Origin: Akkermansiaceae bacterium | GTDB lineage: Bacteria; Verrucomicrobiota; Verrucomicrobiia; Verrucomicrobiales; Akkermansiaceae | Assembly: GCA_903909905.1 (NCBI GenBank) | Contig: CAIVXP010000167.1 | Span: forward strand, 1-21,363 | Direction: 5' to 3' | Length of the DNA: 21,363 nucleotides | Part shown: in pieces, positions 7,434-14,012 of the stretch | Numbering within the stretch: the first letter of the stretch is position 1 | Layout: every line of letters starts with the position of its first letter | The notes under the pieces: generated by a model | What the model was told of the DNA's origin: nothing | Databases searched by the model: none | The model's input: the letters and a program-made list of their open reading frames with translations, nothing else | Position numbers and translations under genes: made by a program

Positions 7434-8294
7434 TCAGCCCTTGGTGATCAGGTCGGCCATGTGCCCGCCGCGTGCGGTGACCCACTTGCCTTTGGTGACG
7501 ACCGAGGTAAAGCCGAGGCCATTGGCGGCGGCGGCTTTGAAGACATCCCATGCCTGTGTGGCAAGGATGCCTGAAACGACAAGGTCGCCGTTGCGGGCGA
7601 GCGATTTGGCGATCACCGGCCATGCCTGAATGAGCACGGTGGAGAAAATGTTGGCGAGCACGACATCGTAGCCCTTTGCTCGCGGCTTCCATTTCAACAC
7701 ATCCTGTTCCTTGATGATGATCTCGGGCGTGTCATTGCGCTCGGCATTGCGCTGGGCAACCGAGACCGCGAAAGGATCAAAATCGCAGGCAAAGGTTTCA
7801 CCGGCGCCAAGATGCTTTGCGGCAATCGCGAGCACGCCGGTGCCTGCGCCGAGGTCGGCTACGGTCCAGTTGGAATTTTTTCGTTCGCGCGCAATATCGA
7901 CGAGCATGCGCAGGCAGGTCGAGGTGGTGGCATGATCGCCGGTGCCAAAGGCCATTTCCGGCGGGATTGAAATAATTTTTCGCTGCGGGTTGGCTTTGCG
8001 CAGGGCCTTGATTTCCGATGCGTTGGTTTCGGCGGTGAGCAGGATCGCATCGCGCACCTTGATTGGCCGGGGCGCGGCAGGGGGCTTTTGCCATTCGGCC
8101 TTGGCAAGCTTGCGGATGCTGCCGCCGAATTGTTTTGCGACGGCCTGGGCTTGGGCTTCGGTTTCGCAGAATAACTGCAGGCGGATCGAGCGCCCGCCTT
8201 TCACATATTCGACGACCAGATTCGGGTTACCGGAGAAACGCTCTTCCCAAGCATCCAGCCATTTTTCCGCAGATAGCTTCGACCAGACAAACAT
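7434..8294 (-). CDS. prmA: Ribosomal protein L11 methyltransferase
   Basis: A 286-residue SAM-dependent methyltransferase that trimethylates ribosomal protein L11. ATG 8294 (MFVWSKLSAEKWLDAWEERF) is chosen because the substrate-recognition domain starts there; an upstream in-frame ATG at 8354 would add 20 residues and reach the hairpin next to the tRNA. The catalytic domain has AFGTGDHATTSTCLRML (the family's FGTGxHxTT), motif I VADLGAGTGVLAIAA, acidic ACDFDPFAV, and motif IV VVLANIFSTVL (variant of DxVxANI). The C-terminus KGKWVTARGGHMADLI is a variant ending. It follows tRNA-Gly on the same strand by 73 bp and might be transcribed from the same promoter. Length is normal. Confidence 0.92.
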   Translation of the reverse strand: MFVWSKLSAEKWLDAWEERFSGNPNLVVEYVKGGRSIRLQLFCETEAQAQAVAKQFGGSIRKLAKAEWQKPPAAPRPIKVRDAILLTAETNASEIKALRKANPQRKIISIPPEMAFGTGDHATTSTCLRMLVDIARERKNSNWTVADLGAGTGVLAIAAKHLGAGETFACDFDPFAVSVAQRNAERNDTPEIIIKEQDVLKWKPRAKGYDVVLANIFSTVLIQAWPVIAKSLARNGDLVVSGILATQAWDVFKAAAANGLGFTSVVTKGKWVTARGGHMADLITKG

Positions 8295-8344
8295 GGTGGT
8301 TGGAAATTTAGCGGCTGGGTTGTCGGCAATCGCCGGAGGGACCC

Positions 8345-8370
8345 CCATTTCCAAAACGATTGGGAAATGG
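8345..8370. repeat. Inverted repeat overlapping the 3' end of tRNA-Gly
   Basis: CCATTTCC (8345-8352) and GGAAATGG (8363-8370) form a perfect 8-bp stem with a 10-nt loop. On the tRNA strand the stem begins with the encoded CCA tail. No T-run follows, so it is not a standard Rho-independent terminator; it could affect 3' processing. Confidence 0.6.
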
Positions 8371-8442
8371 AGCGGGCGATGAGATTCGAACTCACGACAT
8401 CCACCTTGGCAAGGTGGCGCTCTACCACTGAGCTACGCCCGC
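8368..8442 (-). tRNA. tRNA-Gly (anticodon GCC), CCA encoded
   Basis: The minus strand folds as a complete cloverleaf. The acceptor stem is GCGGGCG paired with CGCCCGC. The D-arm is GCTC-AGTGGTA-GAGC, and the anticodon stem CCACC/GGTGG carries loop TTGCCAA, with anticodon GCC at 8410-8408. The T-arm is GTGAG-TTCGAAT-CTCAT. The discriminator is U (complement of 8371), followed by an encoded CCA (8370-8368). It reads GGC and GGU codons. prmA lies downstream on the same strand. Confidence 0.97.
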
Positions 8443-8443
8443 G

Positions 8444-8456
8444 ACGCAATTTGCGT
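8444..8456. promoter_or_regulatory. Palindromic element ACGCAATTTGCGT next to tRNA-Gly
   Basis: ACGCAA and TTGCGT flank a single T, just 5' of the tRNA on its strand. The inner 11-mer CGCAATTTGCG (8445-8455) recurs exactly at 17645-17655 before the FHA gene. It could be a protein-binding site in the tRNA leader; role unknown. Confidence 0.35.
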
Positions 8457-8472
8457 GGGAGGTTTTTGCATC

Positions 8473-8494
8473 GGCCTGCGGATGGCCGCAAGCC
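8473..8494. repeat. Small hairpin in the tRNA-Gly/trpC gap
   Basis: TGCGG (8477-8481) pairs with CCGCA (8486-8490) around loop ATGG, and GGC/GCC outside extends the stem past one mismatch. AT-rich AAAATTTGCAAAATTT follows on the plus strand. It is not terminator-like; it may lie in the divergent promoter region between tRNA-Gly and trpC. Confidence 0.35.
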
Positions 8495-8554
8495 AAAATT
8501 TGCAAAATTTCCCTGTTCCTTTGCCCCGCAGTCTGGGATTCCCTTGGGCACGCC

Positions 8555-9343
8555 ATGTCCGACAAGCTTGCAGAGATCATCGCCACCAAGCGCCTTGAGA
8601 TTGAGGCCTTGATGCCTCGTGCCGCCCATTTGCGCAGCGCCGCCCTTCAGCGCAACGAATTTGGGGGCTTTCGCGCCGCGATCGATCGCGGCCCGATGCG
8701 CCTCGGGGTCATTGCGGAAGTGAAGAAGGCCTCGCCATCGGTCGGGCTCATCGATCCGAATTTTGATCCCGTGCGTCAGGCGCGTCGCTACCTTGATGGT
8801 GGCGCATCGTGTCTATCCATTCTGACAGATGAAAAATATTTCCAAGGATCGCTGAGTTATCTGACGCAGATTTCGCGGTTCTCCGATGCGCCGCTGCTGC
8901 GCAAGGATTTCACGATTCATGAGGTGCAGATCCACGAGGCCGCGGTGTCCGGCGCGGATGCGATTCTGTTGATTGTTGCAGCGCTCGATGATGACAACTT
9001 GCGCCGTCTCTACGATGAGGCAAAGTCCCTGATGCTCGATGTCCTCGTCGAGGTGCACGATCTTCCGGAAATGGAGCGCGCGTTGGAGCTGGGTGCCGAT
9101 CTGATCGGCATCAACAACCGGAATTTGAAAACCTTCGAGGTTGATCTTGCGACGACCGAGGCGTTGGCCGAGGAGGTGCCCGATGATGTGTTGCTTGTTT
9201 CGGAAAGCGGCATCAAGACGCCGGAGGATGCGATGCGTGTGCTCGAGGCTGGCGCCAATGCAGTACTCATCGGCGAGGCCTTGATGCGTGCCAATGATCC
9301 CACTCGCGAGGTCGAGGCCTATCTTGAATTGGAATTGAGCTGA
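8555..9343 (+). CDS. trpC: Indole-3-glycerol phosphate synthase
   Basis: A 262-residue TIM-barrel enzyme that closes the ring of CdRP to indole-3-glycerol phosphate in tryptophan synthesis. Start ATG 8555 gives MSDKLAEIIATKRLEIEAL, the normal N-terminal helix. The conserved strands are visible: LGVIAEVKKASPSVGLI (catalytic Lys region; the usual SPSKG has Val for the second Lys), LSILTDEKYFQGS, LLRKDF with the general-acid Lys, DAILLIVAALDD, LVEVHD with the catalytic Glu, GINNRNLKTFEVD, LVSESGI, and GANAVLIGEALMRANDP. Length matches monofunctional TrpC. No other trp genes are nearby, so the pathway is dispersed. The final stop lies in a short palindrome and the gene converges on lutC. Confidence 0.96.
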   Translation: MSDKLAEIIATKRLEIEALMPRAAHLRSAALQRNEFGGFRAAIDRGPMRLGVIAEVKKASPSVGLIDPNFDPVRQARRYLDGGASCLSILTDEKYFQGSLSYLTQISRFSDAPLLRKDFTIHEVQIHEAAVSGADAILLIVAALDDDNLRRLYDEAKSLMLDVLVEVHDLPEMERALELGADLIGINNRNLKTFEVDLATTEALAEEVPDDVLLVSESGIKTPEDAMRVLEAGANAVLIGEALMRANDPTREVEAYLELELS

Positions 9344-9355
9344 GAAATTTTCTCA
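9341..9355. repeat. AT-rich palindrome at the trpC stop codon
   Basis: TGAGAAA and TTTCTCA are separated by one T. The first three bases are the trpC stop codon. It sits in the convergent gap with lutC. As RNA the hairpin would be weak because the loop is too tight, so a bidirectional terminator role is only possible. Confidence 0.35.
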
Positions 9356-9382
9356 AGGGCCAAGCCTGATTCAACGGAGTGC

Positions 9383-9991
9383 TTAGACAAGAAACGCAAT
9401 CTGCTCGCCGGGGCCGTGTACGCCTTCGATGAGGATGCCTTCGACGTCGGCTGTTTTGGAAGGGCCGGTGCACCAGATGATGTTCGGGCTCTCTCCAAAA
9501 GCGGCGATTGCTTCGGGAATGGTGCGGTGGATTTCGGATTTCTCCAAAACCGCGACATGTACCCATGGTGAGAGCGCGGCGAGACGGTGCGAGGTGCGAT
9601 CATCGTCGATGATGACCGTGCCCGACTCGGCGATCGCGCCGGTCGCGCGAGTGATGCCAAATTGGTAATCGTCGTAGCGCTCGCGCTCGTAGGAGGTCTC
9701 GACGGTGAGCCCAGCCGCAACAAGCTTCGAGCCAATCGCATCAAACAAAACAGGATCGCAGTAACCGTGCATCTGCGCGGACGATTTGAGAAACTCCGCG
9801 AGCTCATCAATGGAGCTCATCGCTTTGCCGTTCACCGCCTTGAAGTTGCGCGAGAAAATTTCCCAAAGATCCGAGCCCTCGAGTTTGCGTGGTGAGTGAA
9901 CCACCGTGAGATCGTATTCCGGCAGTGGCGCTTTGTTTTTGAGCGCCGATGTGGCGGTTTCGATTTTGGCGAAGATCGCGGAGCGGGACAT
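9383..9991 (-). CDS. lutC: Lactate utilization protein LutC (LUD domain)
   Basis: A 202-residue LutC/YkgG-family protein, the third component of the LutABC L-lactate oxidation system. LutABC is a cytoplasmic iron-sulfur complex oxidising lactate to pyruvate, and LutC is required although its chemistry is not settled. The family core is clear: YDDYQFGITRATGAIAESGT then VIIDDD, LAALSPWVHVAVLEKSEI, IIWCTGPSKTADVEGILIEG, and VHGPGE near the C-terminus. Start ATG 9991 (MSRSAIFAKI) fits. It is third in the minus-strand order lutA, lutB, lutC but is separated from lutB by 78 bp rather than overlapping, so it could have some expression of its own. Confidence 0.92.
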   Translation of the reverse strand: MSRSAIFAKIETATSALKNKAPLPEYDLTVVHSPRKLEGSDLWEIFSRNFKAVNGKAMSSIDELAEFLKSSAQMHGYCDPVLFDAIGSKLVAAGLTVETSYERERYDDYQFGITRATGAIAESGTVIIDDDRTSHRLAALSPWVHVAVLEKSEIHRTIPEAIAAFGESPNIIWCTGPSKTADVEGILIEGVHGPGEQIAFLV

Positions 9992-10069
9992 GGAATGAAA
10001 AGGTTGGGTGCTATGATTTTTTTACGGCAATGGAACATAATCCAATCGCGTGCGGTCAGTGACAGACGA

Positions 10070-11464
10070 TCATTTTGGCTGTCTCGTCTTCATCCATTTT
10101 CTAAAATCCCCGCCGCGAGATTCCGGCAGGGTGCGTTGGCCCAGCCAGTCCTGAAGCGGCTTGATGGGGGCGACATGGATGGGCAGGTGGTTCATGGCCT
10201 TTGACATCGTCATCGCGGTGCGCCACAGCGAGGGTGAGGTGGCGAGGGCGGAGAAAGGCGTCATCGGCAGGGCGGCAGGTGAATGCACCCCTTCGCGTTT
10301 TGCCTTATCGCGCAGGCGCAGAAGCAAGTCGGGAATGGGGATGTCGACCGGGCAAACTTCGTTGCACGCGCCGCATAGCGACGAGGCCTTTGGGAGGTCG
10401 GCGAGCTCCGGAAAGCGATCGCCGAAGAGCAAGGGCGAGAGCACCGCGCCGACCGGGCCGCCGTAGGTCGAGCGGTAGGCGTGGCCTGAGGCTTGGCGAT
10501 AGACCGGGCAAACATTTTGGCAGGCGCCGCAGCGGATGCAGCGGAGGATTTCCCGGCAGTTCGACGCGAGGACATCGGTACGGCCGTTGTCCATGAAAAC
10601 GACGTGCATGTGCTCGGGGCCGTCGGGTTGATTGGCGGACTTCGGGCCGTTGATGAACTCGGTGTAAACCGTGAGTTGCTGGCCGGTAGCCGAGCGGCCG
10701 AGCAAGTTGAGGAAAACAGCAAGATCCTGTTCGCGCGGGATTACCTTTTCGATGCCGACCAGTGCGATGTGCACTGGCGCAGGGGCCATGCCGAATCGCG
10801 AGTTGCCCTCATTGGTCACGAGCGTGAGGCGGCCGGTGTCGGCGCAGACAAAATTCGCGCCGGTGATGCCGGCTTGGGCTAGCATGTACTTTTCGCGAAG
10901 GTGCACGCGTGCGCGGCGGGTGATCGTTTCCGGGTCGTCGTTGTAATCGGCGGCGATGCCTTCGCGCTGGAAGGTGCGAGCAATTTCGCGGCGGTTTTTG
11001 TGGATGATCGGTTTGACGATGTGGGATGGCTCGTCGTTGTCGAGCTGGACGATGAATTCGCCGAGATCGGACTCGAGGCATTCAATGCCGTTTTCGATCA
11101 GGAAGGGGTTGAGGTGGATTTCCTCGGCGGCCATCGACTTCGACTTCGTCAGTTGGGTGACGCCGTGGCCGCGCAGGATCGAAAGAATTTCCTGGCGGGC
11201 ATCTTCCGCTGTCGCGGCGAAATGAACCTTCACGCCGCGCTTGGTGAGCGCCACTTCGGCCTTCGCAAGGTAATCGCCGAGATGGTGGAGCGTGTGATCC
11301 TTGATCGCGCCTGCAAGTTTGCGCAGCGAGTCGGGGTCGGCATAATCTTTATGCAGCGACTCGTAGCGTTTTTCAGTGCCCTTCGACGAACCGTCGAGCA
11401 CAGAGCCTTGCTTTTCGTCGCTGATCTTGCGGGCGTAAAGGTCAATGGGTTGGGTGCCGATCAT
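10070..11464 (-). CDS. lutB: Lactate utilization iron-sulfur protein LutB
   Basis: A 464-residue LutB/YkgF-family protein. The N-terminal part is a LUD domain (LTKSKSMAAEEIHLN, ITGANFVCADTGRLTLVTNEGN). It is followed by two ferredoxin-like 4Fe-4S motifs: CIRCGACQNVCPVYR (about 308-322) and CGACNEVCPVDIPIPDLL (about 362-380). These relay electrons during L-lactate oxidation. The ATG at 11464 overlaps the lutA stop as ATGA, indicating translational coupling. The frame is open further upstream inside lutA, but those codons are a shadow of lutA. Length is normal for LutB. The C-terminal tail (ESRGGDFRKWM) resembles the usual 'FR.ww' ending. Confidence 0.94.
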   Translation of the reverse strand: MIGTQPIDLYARKISDEKQGSVLDGSSKGTEKRYESLHKDYADPDSLRKLAGAIKDHTLHHLGDYLAKAEVALTKRGVKVHFAATAEDARQEILSILRGHGVTQLTKSKSMAAEEIHLNPFLIENGIECLESDLGEFIVQLDNDEPSHIVKPIIHKNRREIARTFQREGIAADYNDDPETITRRARVHLREKYMLAQAGITGANFVCADTGRLTLVTNEGNSRFGMAPAPVHIALVGIEKVIPREQDLAVFLNLLGRSATGQQLTVYTEFINGPKSANQPDGPEHMHVVFMDNGRTDVLASNCREILRCIRCGACQNVCPVYRQASGHAYRSTYGGPVGAVLSPLLFGDRFPELADLPKASSLCGACNEVCPVDIPIPDLLLRLRDKAKREGVHSPAALPMTPFSALATSPSLWRTAMTMSKAMNHLPIHVAPIKPLQDWLGQRTLPESRGGDFRKWMKTRQPK

Positions 11465-12234
11465 GGATTCGATTGGTTTGGTTTCACCAGCGTGTCCCGG
11501 AGGATCTGGATGGCATGGAATTGTGGAACCGCGCGGCCTTGGTTTTGCGCGAGCCCGTTGAGATGCATGAGGCAGGACATGTCGGTGCCGACCAGCATAT
11601 CGGGCCGGATTTCGAGCATGTGGTCGAGCTTGAGCGTGCCCATTTGCCCGGAAATGTGAGGAAAGGTGACTGAGAAGGTGCCACCGAAGCCGCAGCATTG
11701 CTCCGACTGGCCGAAGGGGACGACTTCCGCGTTTTCGATCGATGTAAGCAGCGTGCGCACCGCCTCGCCGGTCTTTGTGCCGCGGCTGTGACAGGAGCGG
11801 TGAAACGCGATGCGGGTGGGCTTTTCAAATTTACCCGGCCAGGTGCGGATGTTGAGGTCATTGAAAATGAAATCGATCACTTCGCGGGTGCGTTTGGCCA
11901 GCGAGTCGATCGAGGCATTCGGTTCCTCTTCGAATTGCAGTTTGTTGCCGTGGCGGTTCATGGCCGCGCAGGAGCCTGAAGGAACGATCACCGGCACTTC
12001 GCCAGCGAAAACCTCGGCGCAATGGCGGGCGACTTTGCGGGAAGATTCCCAATCGCCGGAATTGAATGCCGGCTGGCTGCAGCAGGTTTGATTTTCGGGG
12101 AAATCGACCGAGACGCCAAGATGTTCAAGGACCTCGACCGTGGCTTTTGCGACATCGTCGAAGAAGGCGTCGCAAAGGCAGGTGCCCATGAGAAGCACGC
12201 GTTGGTTGAGTGGTCGGACGCTGGGGGTGGACAT
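11461..12234 (-). CDS. lutA: Lactate utilization protein LutA (CCG-domain Fe-S protein)
   Basis: A 257-residue LutA/YkgE-family protein with the two cysteine-rich CCG-type motifs that bind an iron-sulfur centre, as in heterodisulfide reductase B and glycolate oxidase GlpC/GlcF: NQTCCSQPAFNSGDWE (about 49-64) and SEQCCGFGGTFSVTFP (about 188-203). VLLMGTCLCDAFFDDVAKA at the N-terminus and RIAFHRSCHSRG in the middle are also typical. It probably forms part of the lactate dehydrogenase complex with LutB and LutC. It is the first gene of the lut group, transcribed away from the GH3 gene across a 139-bp gap. No clear ribosome binding site precedes ATG 12234. No LutR-type regulator or lactate permease is in the window. 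Confidence 0.94.
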   Translation of the reverse strand: MSTPSVRPLNQRVLLMGTCLCDAFFDDVAKATVEVLEHLGVSVDFPENQTCCSQPAFNSGDWESSRKVARHCAEVFAGEVPVIVPSGSCAAMNRHGNKLQFEEEPNASIDSLAKRTREVIDFIFNDLNIRTWPGKFEKPTRIAFHRSCHSRGTKTGEAVRTLLTSIENAEVVPFGQSEQCCGFGGTFSVTFPHISGQMGTLKLDHMLEIRPDMLVGTDMSCLMHLNGLAQNQGRAVPQFHAIQILRDTLVKPNQSNP

Positions 12235-12320
12235 GGGAAAGGTAGGTGTTCCAAAGCTAGAGATGAACGTCCGAGCCGCAATCCATAATCCGGTGGAAGC
12301 CCACTTTTTTTTGAAACAAC

Positions 12321-12332
12321 GACGCGCGCGTC
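12321..12332. promoter_or_regulatory. Perfect 12-bp palindrome between lutA and the GH3 gene
   Basis: GACGCGCGCGTC is its own reverse complement and lies about mid-way in the divergent intergenic region, next to a run of eight T (12305-12312). Position and symmetry suggest an operator for one or both genes; no regulator is identified. Confidence 0.35.
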
Positions 12333-12373
12333 ATGGGTGGACAAGCTGGCGGCCGGATGCTTGAGTGCTCGCA

Positions 12374-13447
12374 ATGTGCGATGGATCGTTGCTGCTGCTT
12401 GGGCTGGAGGGTCCTGAGCTGACGCCTGCGGAGGCGGCGTTGTTTCGCCGTTTGCAGCCCGCGGGTTACATCCTTTTTACGCGCAACATCGTTTCGCCCG
12501 CTCAGACTCGTAAGCTCACCGACGACCTGCGCGACCTTGCGGTGGATCTGCCGATCATCGGCATCGACCAAGAAGGGGGGCGTGTCACGCGCACCAAGGA
12601 CATCGCCCCGGCTTTGCCATCGGCTGCGTCGTTGGCGGCGCGTGGCGACATGGGCAAGATCGCCGATGCGGGCACGTTGACCGGTGACCTGCTGCAGCTG
12701 CTTGGCTTCAATCTCAACTTTGCACCGGTGCTGGATCTCGATCATTTTCCCGGGCTTTCCAACTCCCTGCGTGGCCGTTGCTGGGGGCGTGATCCGCAGC
12801 GGGTGATCGATTATGCGGGTCAATGGAATCGTTGGTTGCGCCGGCGCTCGATCGCAAGCTGCGCCAAACATTTCCCTGCCTGCGGCCGCGCTGTTTCCGA
12901 TCCGCACCACGATCTTCCATCGTCGCCCGCCACGCTCGAGGAATTGTTGCGCGAGGATGTGATCCCGTACACCGCGTTGATGCCCGAGCTGGATTCCATC
13001 ATGCTTGCGCACATCGAGTTTCCAAACATCGATGCCGATTTTCCCGCTTCACTTTCGCCCAAAATCATCCGGCGTTTTTTGCGCGATCAACTCGGCTTCG
13101 ATCACCATTTGGTGATGACCGATGATCTCGACATGGGGGCCATCGCCAATCGCTATGGCCGTGGCGAGGATGTGAAACTGGCGATCCGTGCCGGCAATGA
13201 CTTGGCGATGATCTGCCACCGCGCTGATACCGCGGAAGCCGCCGCCCGCGCGATCGGCGAGCTGCCCCTCGGGATGCGGCACGAAGCGCAGGATCGCGTC
13301 GAACGTTTCCGTCGCCGGGTGCTGCGGGCCCCAGTCGCATGGTCGGACGCGCGATGGCAAAAAACCTGCGAGTCGATCGGCAAGCTTGCGGCAGAATTCG
13401 ACCCCGCCGAGGAAACCGTCTCTAACAGCCCGGTGGCGGATTATTGA
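12374..13447 (+). CDS. Glycoside hydrolase family 3 protein (NagZ-like)
   Basis: About 357 residues from ATG 12374; GTG 12365 is an alternative start. It is a single-domain GH3 TIM barrel of NagZ size. Matching elements are LEGPELTPAEAALFRRLQPA, GYILFTRNI, IIGIDQEGGRVTR, LQLLGFNLNFAPVLDL, AKHFPACGRAVSDPHHDLP, SIMLAHIEFPNID, and HLVMTDDLDMGAI with the nucleophile Asp. NagZ removes terminal beta-GlcNAc from muropeptides in the cytoplasm and feeds wall recycling. The Lys-His pair and the D-x-H acid/base element are kept, but the usual KHFPGHGD loop reads KHFPACGR, so substrate preference may differ. There is no signal peptide, consistent with a cytoplasmic enzyme. Divergent from lutA; followed after 79 bp by a secreted protein. 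Confidence 0.85.
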   Translation: MCDGSLLLLGLEGPELTPAEAALFRRLQPAGYILFTRNIVSPAQTRKLTDDLRDLAVDLPIIGIDQEGGRVTRTKDIAPALPSAASLAARGDMGKIADAGTLTGDLLQLLGFNLNFAPVLDLDHFPGLSNSLRGRCWGRDPQRVIDYAGQWNRWLRRRSIASCAKHFPACGRAVSDPHHDLPSSPATLEELLREDVIPYTALMPELDSIMLAHIEFPNIDADFPASLSPKIIRRFLRDQLGFDHHLVMTDDLDMGAIANRYGRGEDVKLAIRAGNDLAMICHRADTAEAAARAIGELPLGMRHEAQDRVERFRRRVLRAPVAWSDARWQKTCESIGKLAAEFDPAEETVSNSPVADY

Positions 13448-13526
13448 GTTTTTTGAGTGCAGCTCGTTTTTTTCGAATTAAGTGGAGATTTCGTCAGTCT
13501 CATGTACGTCTATGGCAGACATGACT

Positions 13527-14012
13527 ATGAAAAAGATTGCTCAAAAAATCACCGCGATTCTTACAGTTGCAGGTTTGGTTTCTTTTGCTCCCACCGAATC
13601 CCAAGCCGCGGATCTCGCGCTTGAGGGTGGAGGTTCTTATGTCTTGGGTGATACCTACCGATTCTACGGCAAAGGTAAAAAGCAGAGCGGTCGCTATCGC
13701 AACCTTGGTTCGGATTATTACCAGACTGCGAGGATCAGCATGGACCGGGTGACCAACTATTCCGGATATCGCTCTGGCGCGATGAGCTTTGAGCTTTGGG
13801 CAACGGATTACTACGATGCTAATAGCGGTATCGTTGTCATGACCACGGGGCTTAATCGGCTCAAGGCCAATAGATTTTACAACGGTGTTAGCCGCGGGGG
13901 CTTTGGCCTCTATCTTGACGATTACTACTACCCTCAGCTCAACCTGTTTGAGTTTGTCGGCAGCTGGGCATGGCGGGATGTATTGGTCTTTAATTACGAT
14001 GACTGGTTTTGA
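13527..14012 (+). CDS. Small secreted tyrosine-rich protein of unknown function
   Basis: I do not recognise this family. From ATG 13527 the product is 161 residues with a Sec signal peptide: MKK, a hydrophobic core (AILTVAGLVSFA), then ESQA|ADL. ATGs at 13512 and 13521 and GTG at 13482 are in-frame alternatives; no ribosome binding site decides between them. The mature part (about 134 residues) has no Cys, about 16 Tyr, and many Gly and Asp. Alternating polar/aromatic runs such as YVLGDTYRFYGKG, FELWATDYYDANSG, FGLYLDDYYYPQ and DVLVFNYDDWF suggest a small beta-sandwich or barrel that could bind a ligand or self-assemble. The stop codon overlaps the next gene's ATG by one base (TGATG), so the two are likely translated together. 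Confidence 0.7.
   Translation: MKKIAQKITAILTVAGLVSFAPTESQAADLALEGGGSYVLGDTYRFYGKGKKQSGRYRNLGSDYYQTARISMDRVTNYSGYRSGAMSFELWATDYYDANSGIVVMTTGLNRLKANRFYNGVSRGGFGLYLDDYYYPQLNLFEFVGSWAWRDVLVFNYDDWF

Noticed and set aside
10901..11659. Long open frame on the plus strand, opposite lutA/lutB
   Set aside because: It lies antisense to the clear lutB and lutA genes, has no recognisable domain, and its composition is that of a reverse-complement reading of a biased coding region.
12257..13012. Long minus-strand open frame opposite the GH3 gene
   Set aside because: It overlaps the GH3 reading frame, which has clear family motifs; the translation is rich in Arg/Gln/His and shows no domain.
13453..13478. 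Possible terminator after the GH3 gene (GAGTGCAGCTC followed by seven T)
   Set aside because: The stem is only three pairs plus a wobble, too weak to call a Rho-independent terminator.
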